From Silurus meridionalis (Eukaryota; Chordata; Actinopteri; Siluriformes; Siluridae): 64,000 nt of DNA. A program made the translations under genes and the position numbers. Below are positions 1 to 11,874 of this stretch, piece by piece (positions within the stretch are counted from its first letter, which is position 1; every line of letters begins with the position of its first letter). The stretch is taken from assembly GCF_014805685.1 (NCBI RefSeq), contig NC_060901.1, positions 17,587,905-17,651,904 on the forward strand, in the 5' to 3' direction. The notes under the pieces are model-generated. The model was not told the origin of the DNA. It made no database searches and worked only from the letters and a program-made list of their open reading frames with translations.

Positions 1-81
1 GTGCGATTTGCACTGCGTGCTTGGGAGCGCGCAGCGGCAAAGGCAGCCTCTGAAAGAGGCGTGGCAGGCGGATTCCTGACA
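1..81 (-). mobile_element. Solo LTR, partial (LTR family 1)
   Basis: Read on the minus strand this is the start of the LTR family seen at 3205-3674, 6708-7033 and 28664-29017: TGTCAGGAATCCGCCTGCC, followed by a GC-rich stretch. The window edge cuts it. No internal retroelement sequence is attached, so it may be a solo LTR or one end of a longer element. Confidence 0.6.
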
Positions 82-2765
82 GTTACATAGTGTGTTGAGA
101 TCATAGAGATAACATTTATAAGCTTGTTACTTTTGTCGCTACGTGCATATTCATTTTTATGTTAAGTCATTGTGATTTTACCCTTTTACATCGTATCTCT
201 GTTGGTTTCTTTTTTATTCAGCTTCATCTCGCAGACGTTCTGGGACAACTCTTAGGAGCATTCTCCGCAGACAGTATCGTCAGTTTCAACTCTTCTATTA
301 TTTTAATTATTCTTGGAGTAAATATGTTACATAAGTTTGATTAAGATATAGGCTAAATAGGTTTAATTCAGCCAATTTTATTGTATCTGATATATATCTG
401 GTTCTACAATAATTATTAGGTCAATTTGTTAGATTAATATTAGCTTGATTAAAAACACATGCTAGATAAATTGGATTAGAATATTTTTTTCTCAACATTC
501 TTGCCCTGGTGAGGCCATATATGCATGCTTCCTTTCTTTACTGAATAACTTTTTATGCACTTAATTTGACCAATCTGCTGAGTGCACACGGTAGGCAAAG
601 CTAGCATAAGAATCCTCCAACTTCTTTTGTATGGAAGGATCTACATCTAACACTTGTGTTAACTGGTGTATATGCTGGCAAGTTTCCTCATGACAAGTGG
701 GTAAAGAGTAAAAATAGTTAGGGGTAAACATCATGATGTAGTATAGAAAAACTATTCAGTTCTGGTGTTGTAGGCATACAGTACTGAGCCCTGTGGAATA
801 CCATTTTGGTTAACAGAACGTTTATTCCCAGAATGACTGGCACAGTTAAATCATTATCTTGCAGGATAAAGAAATGCTTACAGACTGTCCTTGGACATTA
901 CCTATCCAACTCACTGTGCCTAAGAAATTTAGTCTCTGTCCACTGGCCAACAGAAACAAGAGTTTTGGATTAGTGAAAACGTGCTTCCAGTGTCAACAAT
1001 GTAGCTGTCTATGGAAATTATGGGAAGAGCAATGTTTTCACAATCATGATGGTCTTGACTCTGGTCAAGCAGCACAGCTCGGTTGCCAGCCTTAGGTTCA
1101 AAAATCCATCATTTCTGTTCTTCTCCATTCAACTCCAATACCTTTTGGAATTGTCAAAATCTCTTTCAATTTCTGCCCCAATCCTGACTAACTATCACAC
1201 GTCTTTAACAGTTCCTCGTAGCAAACTGGCATGTCACAAGTTTCAATTCCTCGAAATTGCCTGAACCACTTCCTTCTCAGAAATATTTTTACATCACAGA
1301 CACAATGCACAATACTGGAATGCATTTCTCTGAAACTTTCCTTAGCACATTTTTCCATTCCAGCATCTTCCTGGCTGCTACATCCTTATAGTCCTTGAGT
1401 GCAGGAATCTCTTTAAACTGCATTCAGTTGGCCACATTTTTCCTCTCTGCTAACCACGGATAGGCAAGGATTTTTACATTACTTAAGGCTTAAACAACAA
1501 AATATTCCTTGCACCACTCAATGTACACAACTGAGTCATCATCAATAGAATTGTTAGAACTAGGAAAATCATGTTTTACTGGAGGGTTATATTGGATTAA
1601 AGATTGGTTGCTCTGGTTGTGAGCATGGCTGGAGTATAGGCTGGGTCATATTGCTAGGTGGAGCATGGGTAGCTTTTAGCTAGAGACTTTTATTGGGACT
1701 ATTGGGGTAAATGGTCTCAGCGCTTGAAATTTTTTCTCCACTTGCCGATCTCTTCTTTTCAGATTGTCTTATCTCTGACTAAAATGTACAACTGTCATTT
1801 TACACTCTCGCACTCCTGTTGAACCTTAACCTATCCCATCTTATCTTCTATCTTTTTACATTGTTTGAACAAATTGATCAAAAGAAACTTTCTAATGCAA
1901 CCATTTGGTCATTCAGAGATGTAACTGATGAGCAAGAATGATGATATGCCTCTTCAGTAACATTATACATAGCTTTTTTATTTTTCTCATTGGAGTCAAT
2001 ATACAGGTAACTGAACCCTCTCAGGGTAAAGATATTGTTAGCCTGATGGTTTCTGTTCAATCGCCAATCTTTAATGGTCTCCCTAAAAACGTTTATATGA
2101 AAAGAAATAAAACAATTGCATAGAAAACCCCCAAAACATAACAATTGCTGCAAGACAAAGACTCAAAGTCAAACACTTTCTGTCACTGTTGCTTGGAAAT
2201 AAGGGAAAGAAAGAAAGCTTTCATTTAAATCTGACCATTGTCCATAAAGGAATCTGAATGTCCTGTAGATTAGTGGCCATTGTGCTAGTTGCTAAAATGA
2301 AGAGAAATTGAAGCAATGTCTATAGAAAGACATAAAATTATTTAAAAAATTCCAAATGAAATCCAGTCACCTTGTGCTGAAGTTCAGGCTTAGCTACCAC
2401 TGTCTTTTGTCTTATCCTGTTTGGTAGATTGAAGAGCCTTGTGTCTTTATAGCAAACAAGTTAAGAACTCAGCGGAATATAAAAAGTTTTTAAATTTGGA
2501 CTCTAAGCAGTTGGGTAAATCCAAGAAGACAACACTTCCCTTCACCATGAAGTATGCTGGGGTTTGTTGGGTGGGAGAAGGGACAAAGGGTCCACTTCAG
2601 CACATAAAGTGTCTGCATCAGTGTCTGGATCAGAGCTGTTTCCATCAGGGATTTAGACTTCATGAAAATCTAGGTGAGAAAAGAGAAACTAGAAACAGGG
2701 AAACTGCTAGAATGGAACTATCTGTACTGGCTAGCTAACATTTGTCTAAAAAAGTCCATACTCAC
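82..2765. other. No gene recognised (NLR gene 3' flank or intron)
   Basis: AT-rich sequence with only short chance reading frames. The stretch 860-1560 has a base composition slightly unlike its surroundings and could be an old repeat, but I could not match it to a family. No further LRR or B30.2 exon of the NLR gene was seen on the minus strand. Confidence 0.5.
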
Positions 2766-2939
2766 ATTAGAGTCTGTAGTTTGAAATGTTCATCATCCTT
2801 AAGAGCAGAAAGCAGCTTCTTTCCAGAGCTTTTTATTGTATTATTAGACAAATCCAGCTTTCTCAGGTATGAGGGGTTCGATTTTAGAGCAAAAGCAAGA
2901 GCAGCACAGCCTTCATATGAGACACCACAGCCACACAAC
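2766..2939 (-). CDS. NLRC3-like gene, LRR exon 4
   Basis: A 174-nt exon with acceptor TTTCTACAG and donor GTGAGT, phase 2 at both ends. It encodes LCGCGVSYEGCAALAFALKS, then NPSYLRKLDLSNNTIKSSGK, then KLLSALKDDEHFKLQTL. It is the last LRR exon visible; the intact donor shows that the ancestral transcript continued beyond it. Confidence 0.85.
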
Positions 2940-3195
2940 CTGTAGAAAAAAAAAACTAATCAAACACACCTTCTCTGTTTATGAACTTTATGTGGGACTT
3001 GAAATGACATTGTGTGTATTGAGAATGTATGACCTTTTTAGAGGTGCAAGATTTTATGATAAGTATAAGATATTGTTTTTTTTATTTTGACTTTTAAAAA
3101 TCTGAAAGGTACAGTGTTTATTGCATGACATTGATTTTTTTCTCTTTAGAGCTCTTTAACAACTAACATTATTAAACAAAAACTTAATCATATTA

Positions 3196-4237
3196 CAGTG
3201 GTACTGTCAGGAACCCCCCTGCCATGCCCCCTTTGGTGGCTGTCATACCTCGGTGCTTCAGGGAAAGCCCTGCTCCTTTGCTCATGCGTGCCCCGCCCAC
3301 ATTGAGCTCATCGCAATCGGGCTTCACTGAGAACACCTGAGACGCATTTCAACCACTCATCACACCGCCTATAAAAGCCCCACATTCACCTACACTCGGG
3401 GTCCATTATTGTATGTTCCTGTGTGTCTAGGCACGTTCATGGTGGTATGCGTCGCCCGCTACATACCTTCTCCTCCTGGACTCCTTGCTCTCTCCATGGC
3501 TGCGTTTACCTTCCCCAGCGCACCTCGGACTACCGACGCTTCTCCGTCGCTGCCTCCACGCCGCGCTTCCTCCATAACGCACCGTGGATATTATTTACGA
3601 ATTGCCTTTTGCCGGATTATCCTGATCTCTGGGGTATTTTGTGTTGGCTCCGCCTCCATATCTGCCGCGTAACAGGTACCTTGACCTACGAGTATAATTC
3701 GTTCCGTAGACTAGCTTGTATCTCAATTTGCTCACACCAAATCAATTTTTTCCCATTGAAAATACTTAAATTACATTAATCCGTTCCAACCCTCAAAATG
3801 CCACCCTCTTTTTATGGTTCATGTTATTAAATTAAGAAAATACTTTTCTAAATAACAAATCTTGCATAAAAACATAATAGAAAGAGTATGTAAAGTTTTA
3901 ATAAGGTTTTATTTAGTGTATTTACTTTGGAGATAAAACAACTTAAACTAATAAAAACGCTGAGGGGGGCGGAGGGGGGTAAGAGGCGATAAGCACAGGT
4001 GGAGGGAAAACTCGTTTTTTATTATCACTATTGTACTTTTACTACGTAACCCTGAACTTTAAAATTTTTTCTTCTTTGCTTATCTTAATTTTCATCACAA
4101 GCTTCATTTTCTGGCTTCGCTTTGCCATCTAGCAATGGCGTCTCAAGCTCGTACCTCAATTTTTGCTCCGGACCGAGTGACCACTCGTACCTCGGAAAAC
4201 TCATACATTAATGCACCCGTAGGTCAATGTACCACTG
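3196..4237 (+). mobile_element. Pogo/Tigger-like DNA element with an LTR inserted in its left TIR
   Basis: The terminal inverted repeats are CAGTGGTAC plus CTTGACCTACGAG on the left and GGTCAATGTACCACTG on the right, flanked by TA on both sides, as expected of Tc1/mariner/pogo insertions. The left TIR is split after nine bases by the LTR at 3205-3674. The remaining interior (about 570 bp) has no transposase, so this is a non-autonomous element. Confidence 0.75.
3205..3674 (+). mobile_element. Solo LTR (470 bp), LTR family 1
   Basis: It starts TGTCAGGAACCCC and ends GCGTAACA, with an identical 5-bp duplication GGTAC on each side (3200-3204 and 3675-3679). It holds a TATAAAAG box near 3370. 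With no internal region present this is a solo LTR left by LTR-LTR recombination. Relatives lie at 6708-7033, 28664-29017 and the window start. Confidence 0.85.
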
Positions 4238-4828
4238 TATGTATTATTAATTATTATAACAAGATTAGGCAAACATAGTTTGGGCTGTTAATGATAATAG
4301 ATCATAGGACTACCCTACTGTTTGGACTGTTTATTTTTACTTTTTGATTGGTACCAGCCTAACATTAGCTGGAAAATTGGGTAAAAGCACCTTCAAATGT
4401 CAGGTGTTGTGACATTTTTCCCCAGGTGTTGTGGGATATACACACACAGGATTTTCATTCTTTTTTACTGCCTGTTTTTTCAGAAGAAATCCTGGAAATC
4501 ATTTTGGCCCACAATTCTACCACCTGTGTAAAGGATCAAATCCTTTCCTCAATTCTCCAGTCAATCTTATACAACAATCTGATACTACTTTTACCAATGA
4601 CTCCATAACATCTGGTCATATACTTTATTCAAGAGGGCAATGGTTATTGACATTCTCAGGAAACTCCCTGATCTACTTATCAGTTTCAATTCTATTGTTT
4701 CTTTCCAAATTCCTTTAATCATCTGTCTCGTCATCTCTCCAAGATTCTTCAAGCCAGTCTCCAACCTGGCATCAAAGTGGCACATTTCACAACAACTGCA
4801 CTTTTGGTTGTCACTGAGAAGCTACACC

Positions 4829-5402
4829 AACCAGGCATAACTTTATGACTACCGATCAGGCATAACATTATGACTACCTGCATAATATTGTGTTGGTACC
4901 CATTTTTTTGTCAAAACAGTCCTGAACCGTTGAGCATTACCAGCATTAACCTCTTTAGCCTGTTGGCTTGCCACATGGGCTATCGCTCCCCACATGCATT
5001 ATTAAGCCCTGGCCACTGTTGACCCTGTCACCGGTTCACCACTGTTCCTTCCTTGGGCCACTTCCTTCCCTGAGGGAACGAGATGCTGGGTCGAAACGCT
5101 TTGTGAATGCTCCAAAAGCGTTTCGACGCAGTTCGAGTTTTTGAAAGGGAACTGCAGTTTTGGAGATGCTCTGACCCAGTTGTCTAGCCATCACAATTTG
5201 GCCCATGTCAAACTTGCTTAAATCTTCACTTAAATCTTCAATGCAAATACTTTTTCTAGCACATTAACTTTTAGGACAAAATGTTTACTTGCTGCCTAAT
5301 ATATCACACACACTAACAGATGACATGATGAGAATCAGTGTTACTGATTACCTTCACAGCTTATAATGATATGATGTCATAATATTTTACCTGGTCGGTG
5401 TA
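4829..5402 (-). mobile_element. Tc1-like transposon remnant
   Basis: The left end carries a doubled terminal motif CAGGCATAACATTATGACTA, and the right end reads ACCTGGTCGGTGTA, its partner in this fish Tc1 family. On the minus strand near 5155-5205 a fragment of the transposase start region is recognisable. A separate repeat (motif TCGAAACGCTTTG) sits at 5070-5140. Nothing coding survives. Confidence 0.6.
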
Positions 5403-5604
5403 TGGTAAATATGGGGGAGGACTGCAAGAAGGTGGCCTGCACTGATGAATCATGTTTTCGTTTACATCATATAGAAGGCCAGGTGCAACTGTACCAGGTA
5501 AGCTGGCCAAGACAGTTTGGGTAATGTTCTGCTGGAAAATCTTGGAGTTGAGTATTCATATGGGTGTACCTTTAAGTGCACCCCTTAATGGCAACAGTAT
5601 TCCT

Positions 5605-5645
5605 GAATAGAATAGAATAGAATAGAATAGAATAGAATAGAATAG
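5605..5645. repeat. (GAATA)n microsatellite
   Basis: About eight perfect AATAG units. The same pentamer array recurs at 32075-32130. Confidence 0.95.
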
Positions 5646-6452
5646 GTTTGGCCTTTTTCAGCAAGATTAGGAGGCTGCAGTCACACTAGACTTTTAGCAT
5701 GCAAAATTTCTTTAGAGTGGCAACTGCTTATGATCTGAGTATGCAGTGACTTGGCAAAACAGATATTTCACAACATTTTATTCAATGTTGATTTTATTTT
5801 CAGTTTAGCAAAGTCCACCAAACTTTAACTTTGAAATGCAGCAAAATGTGAACCTCCTTCACACTGAGCTTGCATTACCAGTTTCCACTATTCACATGCA
5901 TTTACTGGAAGGCAATGAAATGAAAAGTACAATGTCAGCACATGTTAATTCACAGGATAATTTCTTTATTTAAGGAGCATGCACTGTGATCTCCTCTCAT
6001 ACGTAGACCTATTAATCCTGTTCCCAATTTCAAATCTTTGTTGCTATATGGATGTATACGAGTCGGAGGGTTTACTCATATACATTATTGTTTGTGATAT
6101 AAAACTAAACCATTTTAGAGCTTAAATAAAAAACATGGTTTATAGGTTTTGCTTGTCCATAAAGCTACATTTGTAATACAAAAGCGAAGATTGTGACGAA
6201 AATTAAGATAAGCAAAGAAGAAAAAGTGAAAAATTTAAAGTTTAGGGATAAGTAGTGTATAGGAGTGATAGTAAAAAACTAATTCTTTAAATTAATTGAT
6301 TAATTAATTATTTTACTTTTTTATTGTAATAGTTTGACCATTTAATTTTTTTGCAAATTCTGGAGATCATTTCCATTTCACTGCTGCTTTTAGGCTCTGC
6401 AGCTTCCACACAGTGCATTTAGTTTGTGTCCCAGGTGCGGTTTGTATAAATA

Positions 6453-7218
6453 CAATGGAACCCGGTTATGTCGATGTCCTAGGGGGTTGCCAAAAAGCAT
6501 CAAGATAACCGATGTTTAAATAAACGAAAATCAATATAGCGGCAATATATTAACGTGCTTGAAATTTCTTTATGTACATGATGTGCGTTAAAAAATGAGA
6601 ATGTGCATGCACGTGTTTTTGGAGGGTTTTTTTACACAACAGCGTTGCCGCGATTTGTTTGATGAAGGCATGCTATAAAAATGTACATACAGTACATGTT
6701 TGTTAACTGTCAGGAATCCGCTTTCTCGGCTGCTTTCTCTGAAGCTCCCGGCTTCAATTGCGCACATATGGTGCTCGTTTAGCACTCATCAACAGCTCCT
6801 ATTTAAACTTCCACAGTCTCACCGTCCGTTATTGTTGGTATATACTGGTTCACAGTGGTCGTTATCGCTCATGCGTATCCCGGTACATGCCTTCCCACTG
6901 GCACTCTCTCAACAGCTGCACTTTTCTTCCCCGGATTCCCCCCAATCCTGCCAGTGTTAATTCTATGCTTTTGCTGCTCATCCCACATTCTGCGCTGCAC
7001 TTTGGTTTTCACCTCCCGTTCATCGCATAACATTTAACAACAAAAGTCATATGTGCACTAACTAACAGCAGAGATTCACCAGTATACATAACTGACGTTA
7101 AATGGCAAATTTTTCCCCCTTTGCTTAGACAAAGCGAGAATTTGCTGGTTCCACTTCAAAAACGTCGACTTCATAGGGTTGTCGAGTTAACCGAGGTTGA
7201 GATAAGTGGGTTCCACTG
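6453..7218 (+). mobile_element. Pogo-like DNA element with internal LTR
   Basis: The left end is CAATGGAACCCGGTTATGTC and the right end is AGTGGGTTCCACTG, in inverted relation, with TA before and a mutated TT after. It is the same subfamily as 27463-28247, with which it shares internal stretches such as the segment around 6620-6660. An LTR sits inside at 6708-7033. No transposase frame is present. Confidence 0.7.
6708..7033 (+). mobile_element. Solo LTR (LTR family 1) inside a pogo-like element
   Basis: It begins TGTCAGGAATCCGC and ends CGCATAACAT, flanked by TTAAC at 6703-6707 and 7034-7038. It shares the promoter-like middle and the TAACA-type end with the LTR at 3205-3674. No internal retroelement genes are present. 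Confidence 0.7.
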
Positions 7219-7454
7219 TTGTTAAATTTGTATAAATTTCACAGTAATTTCAGAAACACTCCAATCACATAAAGTCAAGTTTTCTACTGCAGTTTCTCAC
7301 AAATGTGCCTCGGAACTAATTACAAATCATCACTGTAAAGTGAAAAAAAATATCTTATAACATATATAACATATAACTTTTGCTCCAGTCGAACTTTTAG
7401 AGAATGTGTGTTACTGAGCAGCAGGACATGTGACTCTCAGAGAGATGATCTTAC

Positions 7455-7628
7455 CTCAGTGTCTCCAGTTTACAGTGAGTATTCTCCAGTGCAGTAGAGA
7501 GACGCTTCACTCCTGTGTCTCCTACTTTATTATAATACAGATCCAGTTCTTTCATGTGGGAGGGGTTTGATCTCAGCGCTGAAGCCAGAGCTGCACAGCC
7601 TTCATCTGAGACACCACACTTATACAAC
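7455..7628 (-). CDS. NLRC3-like gene, LRR exon 3
   Basis: A 174-nt exon with acceptor TTCTACAG and donor GTAAGA, phase 2 at both ends. It encodes LYKCGVSDEGCAALASALRS, then NPSHMKELDLYYNKVGDTGV, then KRLSTALENTHCKLETLR. It is a canonical NLR LRR pair, closely similar to the exon at 10637-10810. Confidence 0.88.
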
Positions 7629-8349
7629 CTGTAGAAAGACAATGACTTTAACAGATTTTTTTTCTTAGTTTGACAAAAGATCTTCCTCAAAATGTGTATA
7701 AATATTGGATGTGTGTCTGTTTATATATTCATAATTGCTTTTTTTGTGAGTTAATGTGTCCTCCTCTCAAAAGCAGGTTAAATAATTAAATAAGTGCTGT
7801 GGGAGCATTTTGTCAGAGGGAGGCATTAAGATTCTTTTGGCATAACTAGAATGATCTTCTTGACTGTAGATTGCAGTTTGGACATTTTGTTAAATTGATA
7901 TATTTATCATATCTGTACAATAAAAAATACAGTACGAAGCATGCACTGTGATCTCACAAATCAATTGCTTAATAAATTAATCAATCAATTAGTCAATCAA
8001 TCAATCAACAGAGGTTCTGGCTTGTAATTTTTATAAGTGCCTTTACCTCTCTCTTTGAATTTTGTTTATTTAACTGTTGACCTTTTTATTCCTCTGCATT
8101 AACTTCTTAGTTTTCTTTCATAGGGTCACTTAACACTTAAGTCACTTAATACTTAAATAGCTGATGCTATGGGAAACACCTTGGGTTTGATGGTATGCCA
8201 ACAATTATGCCACAACAGTGCCAATTCATCACTCTTGATGTCCCACTGGGAGCAGTCCACCAGCAGATCATCGTCTCCACAGATGCCTCTTTAACAGAAT
8301 AGGATTCAGTCCTTGGGGCCAACCAGCTGTTGGTCTCTGGGACACTTTT

Positions 8350-9200
8350 TCTTCTTCTTCTTTCAGCTCCAATTAGGGGTCGCCACAGTGGATCATCCGT
8401 CTCCATACCACCCTGTCCTCGACATCTGCCTCTTTCAAACCAACTACCTGAATGTATTCCCTCACCACATGCCAAAACCTCCTCTTTGGTTTTCCATTCT
8501 TCTTCTGATATACCCCATGTCCCTCCTCTGCACATGTCCAAACCATCTCAATCGGGCCTCTCTCACCTTGTCTCCAAAACGTCCTACATGTGCGGTCCCT
8601 TAATAAACCTTTTTCTTATCCTGTCCATCCTCGTCACTCCCAATGAAAACCTCGACATCTTCAGCTCTGCTACCTCCAGCTCCACCTCCTGTCTTTTACT
8701 CAATGCCACTATCTCTAAACCATACAACATCACAGGTCTCACCACAGTCCTATAAAATTTCCCTTTCATTCTTGCAGATACCCTTCTATCACAAATCACT
8801 CCTGCCACTCTTTTCCACCCACTCCACCCTGCCTGCACTCTTTTTTTTCACATCTCTACTGTACTGTTGAATCCAGGTACCTAAACTCATCCACCTTCTC
8901 CACCTCTTCTCCTTGCAACCGCACCACTCCACTGCCCTCCCTCTCATTCACACACATGCACTGTCTTACACCTACTGACTTTCATTACCCTTCTCTCAAG
9001 GCTCTTTTCAACCTGCTCCCTACTCTCATCGCAAATCACAATAACATCCGCAAACATCATTAGCTGCATCTCCTTGTACTCCTGCCTACTTTTCTCATCT
9101 CACTGTCAATCCCAATTCTGTTTCACCAACCTCTTGCTCCTTATGCTTTCCTGCACTTCCTCAATCCTCTACCAAATCTTTTTGTCTTCCTTTGACAAAT
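8350..9200 (-). mobile_element. RTE LINE fragment A (internally deleted)
   Basis: On the minus strand the 3' terminus (GAAAGAAGAAGAAG tail, then the conserved end with ATCCACTGTGGCGACC) is followed upstream by the C-terminal ORF. The sequence then jumps from the reverse transcriptase active-site region near 9060 straight to the linker before the RT domain, so about 1 kb of RT core is missing. The element is also 5' truncated near 9200. Confidence 0.75.
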
Positions 9201-10630
9201 TACATAAACTGCCTCATAATGATGGTGGTGCCTCTGGCCCTAAAGCACTTGCTTCTGAACCTAAGGGGCTGACTCATAGTGATCTACATGCAAACATATT
9301 GGTAGCGTCTTTCATAAATCATCAGAACAGTTTGTCCTTGTGCCCCCTGAACAGGTTGTCAACACACACTTTGGTCCAGGTGCAAGGCAAGATGATTTAA
9401 ATGAGAGCAGTTTGCATCTCTTGCATCCTCTTGAGGCAGGGGTTGAAGTTGAGGAGTAGAAATTGCACCCTAAGTCAATTCAGTTTGACATGGCAAAGAA
9501 GGACCTATTTGCATTTGCTGAAACAACACATAGTCCCCTATGGCCCTGCAAAGCTAGACAGTTGCTGGTGGCTCTATGTTAGTCATATCAAGCTTGCTTT
9601 TTGGGTCTTGAATACTCCTGGTTCTCGGATTCTCCTGGAAGACTCTCCCTGGGAGACCCCAATCAAGAACAATCTGCTGTATTACGCATGGGGCATGATG
9701 TGTCATCCCAAGGTGGAGAGGTGGCCCCCACGTCACTTAACGTTTATATGACATCCATTGCTGCCAAGAATGCACCATTGACAGCCAGTCGATAAGGAGA
9801 TACCTGTTAGTTGTCCTTTTTTATGCGCAGGGAAAAAACTGTTAGGGCCTTTCTGTCTTGCAAGAATTTTTTCTAGGGACTTAGCCATAGTGTCAGAGGG
9901 GCTAACATGACCTATATTTAAAACCTTGTAGTCAACTGTGCTACTGACCCTCTTGGCTACTCTTACGGCCTTAATATCTCTCGGTATAGTGGGAGACTTT
10001 CAGTCCTTGTCAGTAGGGTCAGCCTGCCTGGACTTCAACCTAGCACACATTTATTGTGCATTGAAACCTCAACCCTGGGGAGTTCAGGTCCTCTTGTTGT
10101 GTGCCAATTCAACATTCCCTGGGGTGCAACTTGTTAGAGCTTAATCAACATTGCATTAGAAGTGTGGCTTGCCAGTGGAGTACTTCCAACCCTGGGTTCG
10201 ATATCTTTTTTTTCACTTGTCCTTTTTTCACAATTCTGCAGGGCAAGCGCATGTAGCATGGTGCAGTTGGTATTGACTTCTTATAGCATCAGCTACAAGA
10301 CATGACATTGCATAGTTTGCAATACTTCCATTTGCCTGTTGTTTTTCCATGAAAAATGTGGGACTCACATAACACAGTTGCCCTTATATGGTGCTGGTAA
10401 CATAGCAGGCATAGGCCACATGCTTTCCATCAGCCAGGCAGTTGTTTAATTGTAATTAAACTTCAGGCACTCATCAAAACCAGGAGTTCTAAATAGCATA
10501 AGCTATTGATGCCTCCTAAAAGCATCTTCCTAAGAAAATTTGTGATGAATCAAACACTTCCATTTATTCTGGTCCCACTTTTAGAAAATATGTTACTGAA
10601 TAGCAGGTCATGTAACTCTCATTAACAAGA
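9201..10630. other. Unassigned intronic sequence
   Basis: Intron of the NLR gene between LRR exons. Several frames of 60-116 codons exist but show no domain motif I recognise. The sequence is less AT-rich than its surroundings and may be an old retroelement fragment. Confidence 0.4.
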
Positions 10631-10636
10631 TCTCAC

Positions 10637-10810
10637 CACAATTTCTCCAGTTTACAGTGTGGATTCTCCAGGACAGCCGAGAGACTTTTCACTCCTGAGT
10701 CTCTTATATCATTATAAGACAGATCCAGTGCTCTCAGATGTGAGGGATTTGATCTAAGAGCTGAAGTCAGAGCAGCACAATCCTCATCTGAGACCCCACA
10801 GTTACACAAC
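10637..10810 (-). CDS. NLRC3-like gene, LRR exon 2
   Basis: A 174-nt exon bounded by CGACAG and GTGAGA, phase 2 at both ends. It encodes LCNCGVSDEDCAALTSALRS, then NPSHLRALDLSYNDIRDSGV, then KSLSAVLENPHCKLEKLW: one typical NLR leucine-rich repeat pair (LxLSYN type). The reading frame is open throughout. LRRs of this class are thought to act in ligand sensing or autoinhibition. Confidence 0.85.
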
Positions 10811-11269
10811 CTGTCGAGACACAGACTGTAATGCAGTGAAATCCTTCTAACACATAGTAAATGGCAGAATGGAGTAAAAAAAAAAATAGGAATAGAAATT
10901 AATTTAAGAGTAGATTAAATTAATAAGTAAAATAAAAAAAAAAATTTAATTTACAATATAATGAAATATATTTGTTGTTCCCAAACTAGGTTATGATGTT
11001 TCCTGCCAGGCTGCTCCTATTGGTTAAGGTGTAAAAGTCCCTATGTATCTTGGAAGACAGTTTAAATCCGTTAATGTAGCACAGACACTGATGAGTATTT
11101 TTACACCAGGAAGTTGATGTGATAGGACATGTCAGGATTTTTAATTACTGTGAAGATTTTATGTTGTCTTTTGTCCACCAGATTCTCCAATGTTGTTCCT
11201 CCTCTGCTTACTAGTCATTTTTTTGCCACATATGTTTAACTTTCTCGTGGACATATAAATAATGACATA

Positions 11270-11560
11270 ACAATGAACAAACACTGTCCACTCTTTTCAC
11301 TATGGTTCTATTGATTTCCGGTAATTGCTACATGCTAATGTCGAGAACCAGCTCTTTTGTCTTGCTGACATTTGAGAATATTGTCCTAGCAGTAGTTATC
11401 CACAATTTTAAAATATATTTCTTGTTCATGCTGTTATCAAAGATTGTCTCTGCCACAACAGTGGCAAAACCATTACTGCTTGTTGTCTCTTTGTCAAAAA
11501 GTTGTAGATCCATTGACACAGACATGGGGAACCATAATATTGACATTTCCCCCCTTCCTG
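11270..11560 (-). mobile_element. Possible non-LTR retrotransposon RT remnant
   Basis: A minus-strand frame contains SNVSKTKELVLDIS followed by a frame-broken stretch readable as INRTIVKRVDS. This resembles the NxxKTKELVVDF...VxxFxFLG segment at the end of the RT domain in L2/CR1/Rex1-type LINEs. No other RT motif is visible. Confidence 0.35.
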
Positions 11561-11874
11561 ATTTGTAGATGGATCAGTAGATCATAGCTTTCAATGTTGT
11601 CTTTCAAAGCACATCACAACTAAAGTCAGGGGTACTGGGCAATGATCATTGTTTTTTTTTAGGATGGAACAAGAAAAATGTGGGGATTATTGAATGTTCC
11701 AGGTGAGGTTAAATATCTTTGTAAACACTGGTGTTACCCTAGTTAAAATAGAGTTTGTATATACTTGACAGAGGAACTCAAAAGTCAGCAGTCACTCAAA
11801 AAGAGTACAATAAACTAAAAGGCTATTATGCAAGAGGTTAGTTTATTTGCTTGTTGTTTATGCACTGCGTGCCA

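Noticed and set aside
3409..3779. Coding frames near a TATAAAAG box
   Set aside because: They lie in a solo LTR and the pogo-like element; no domain.
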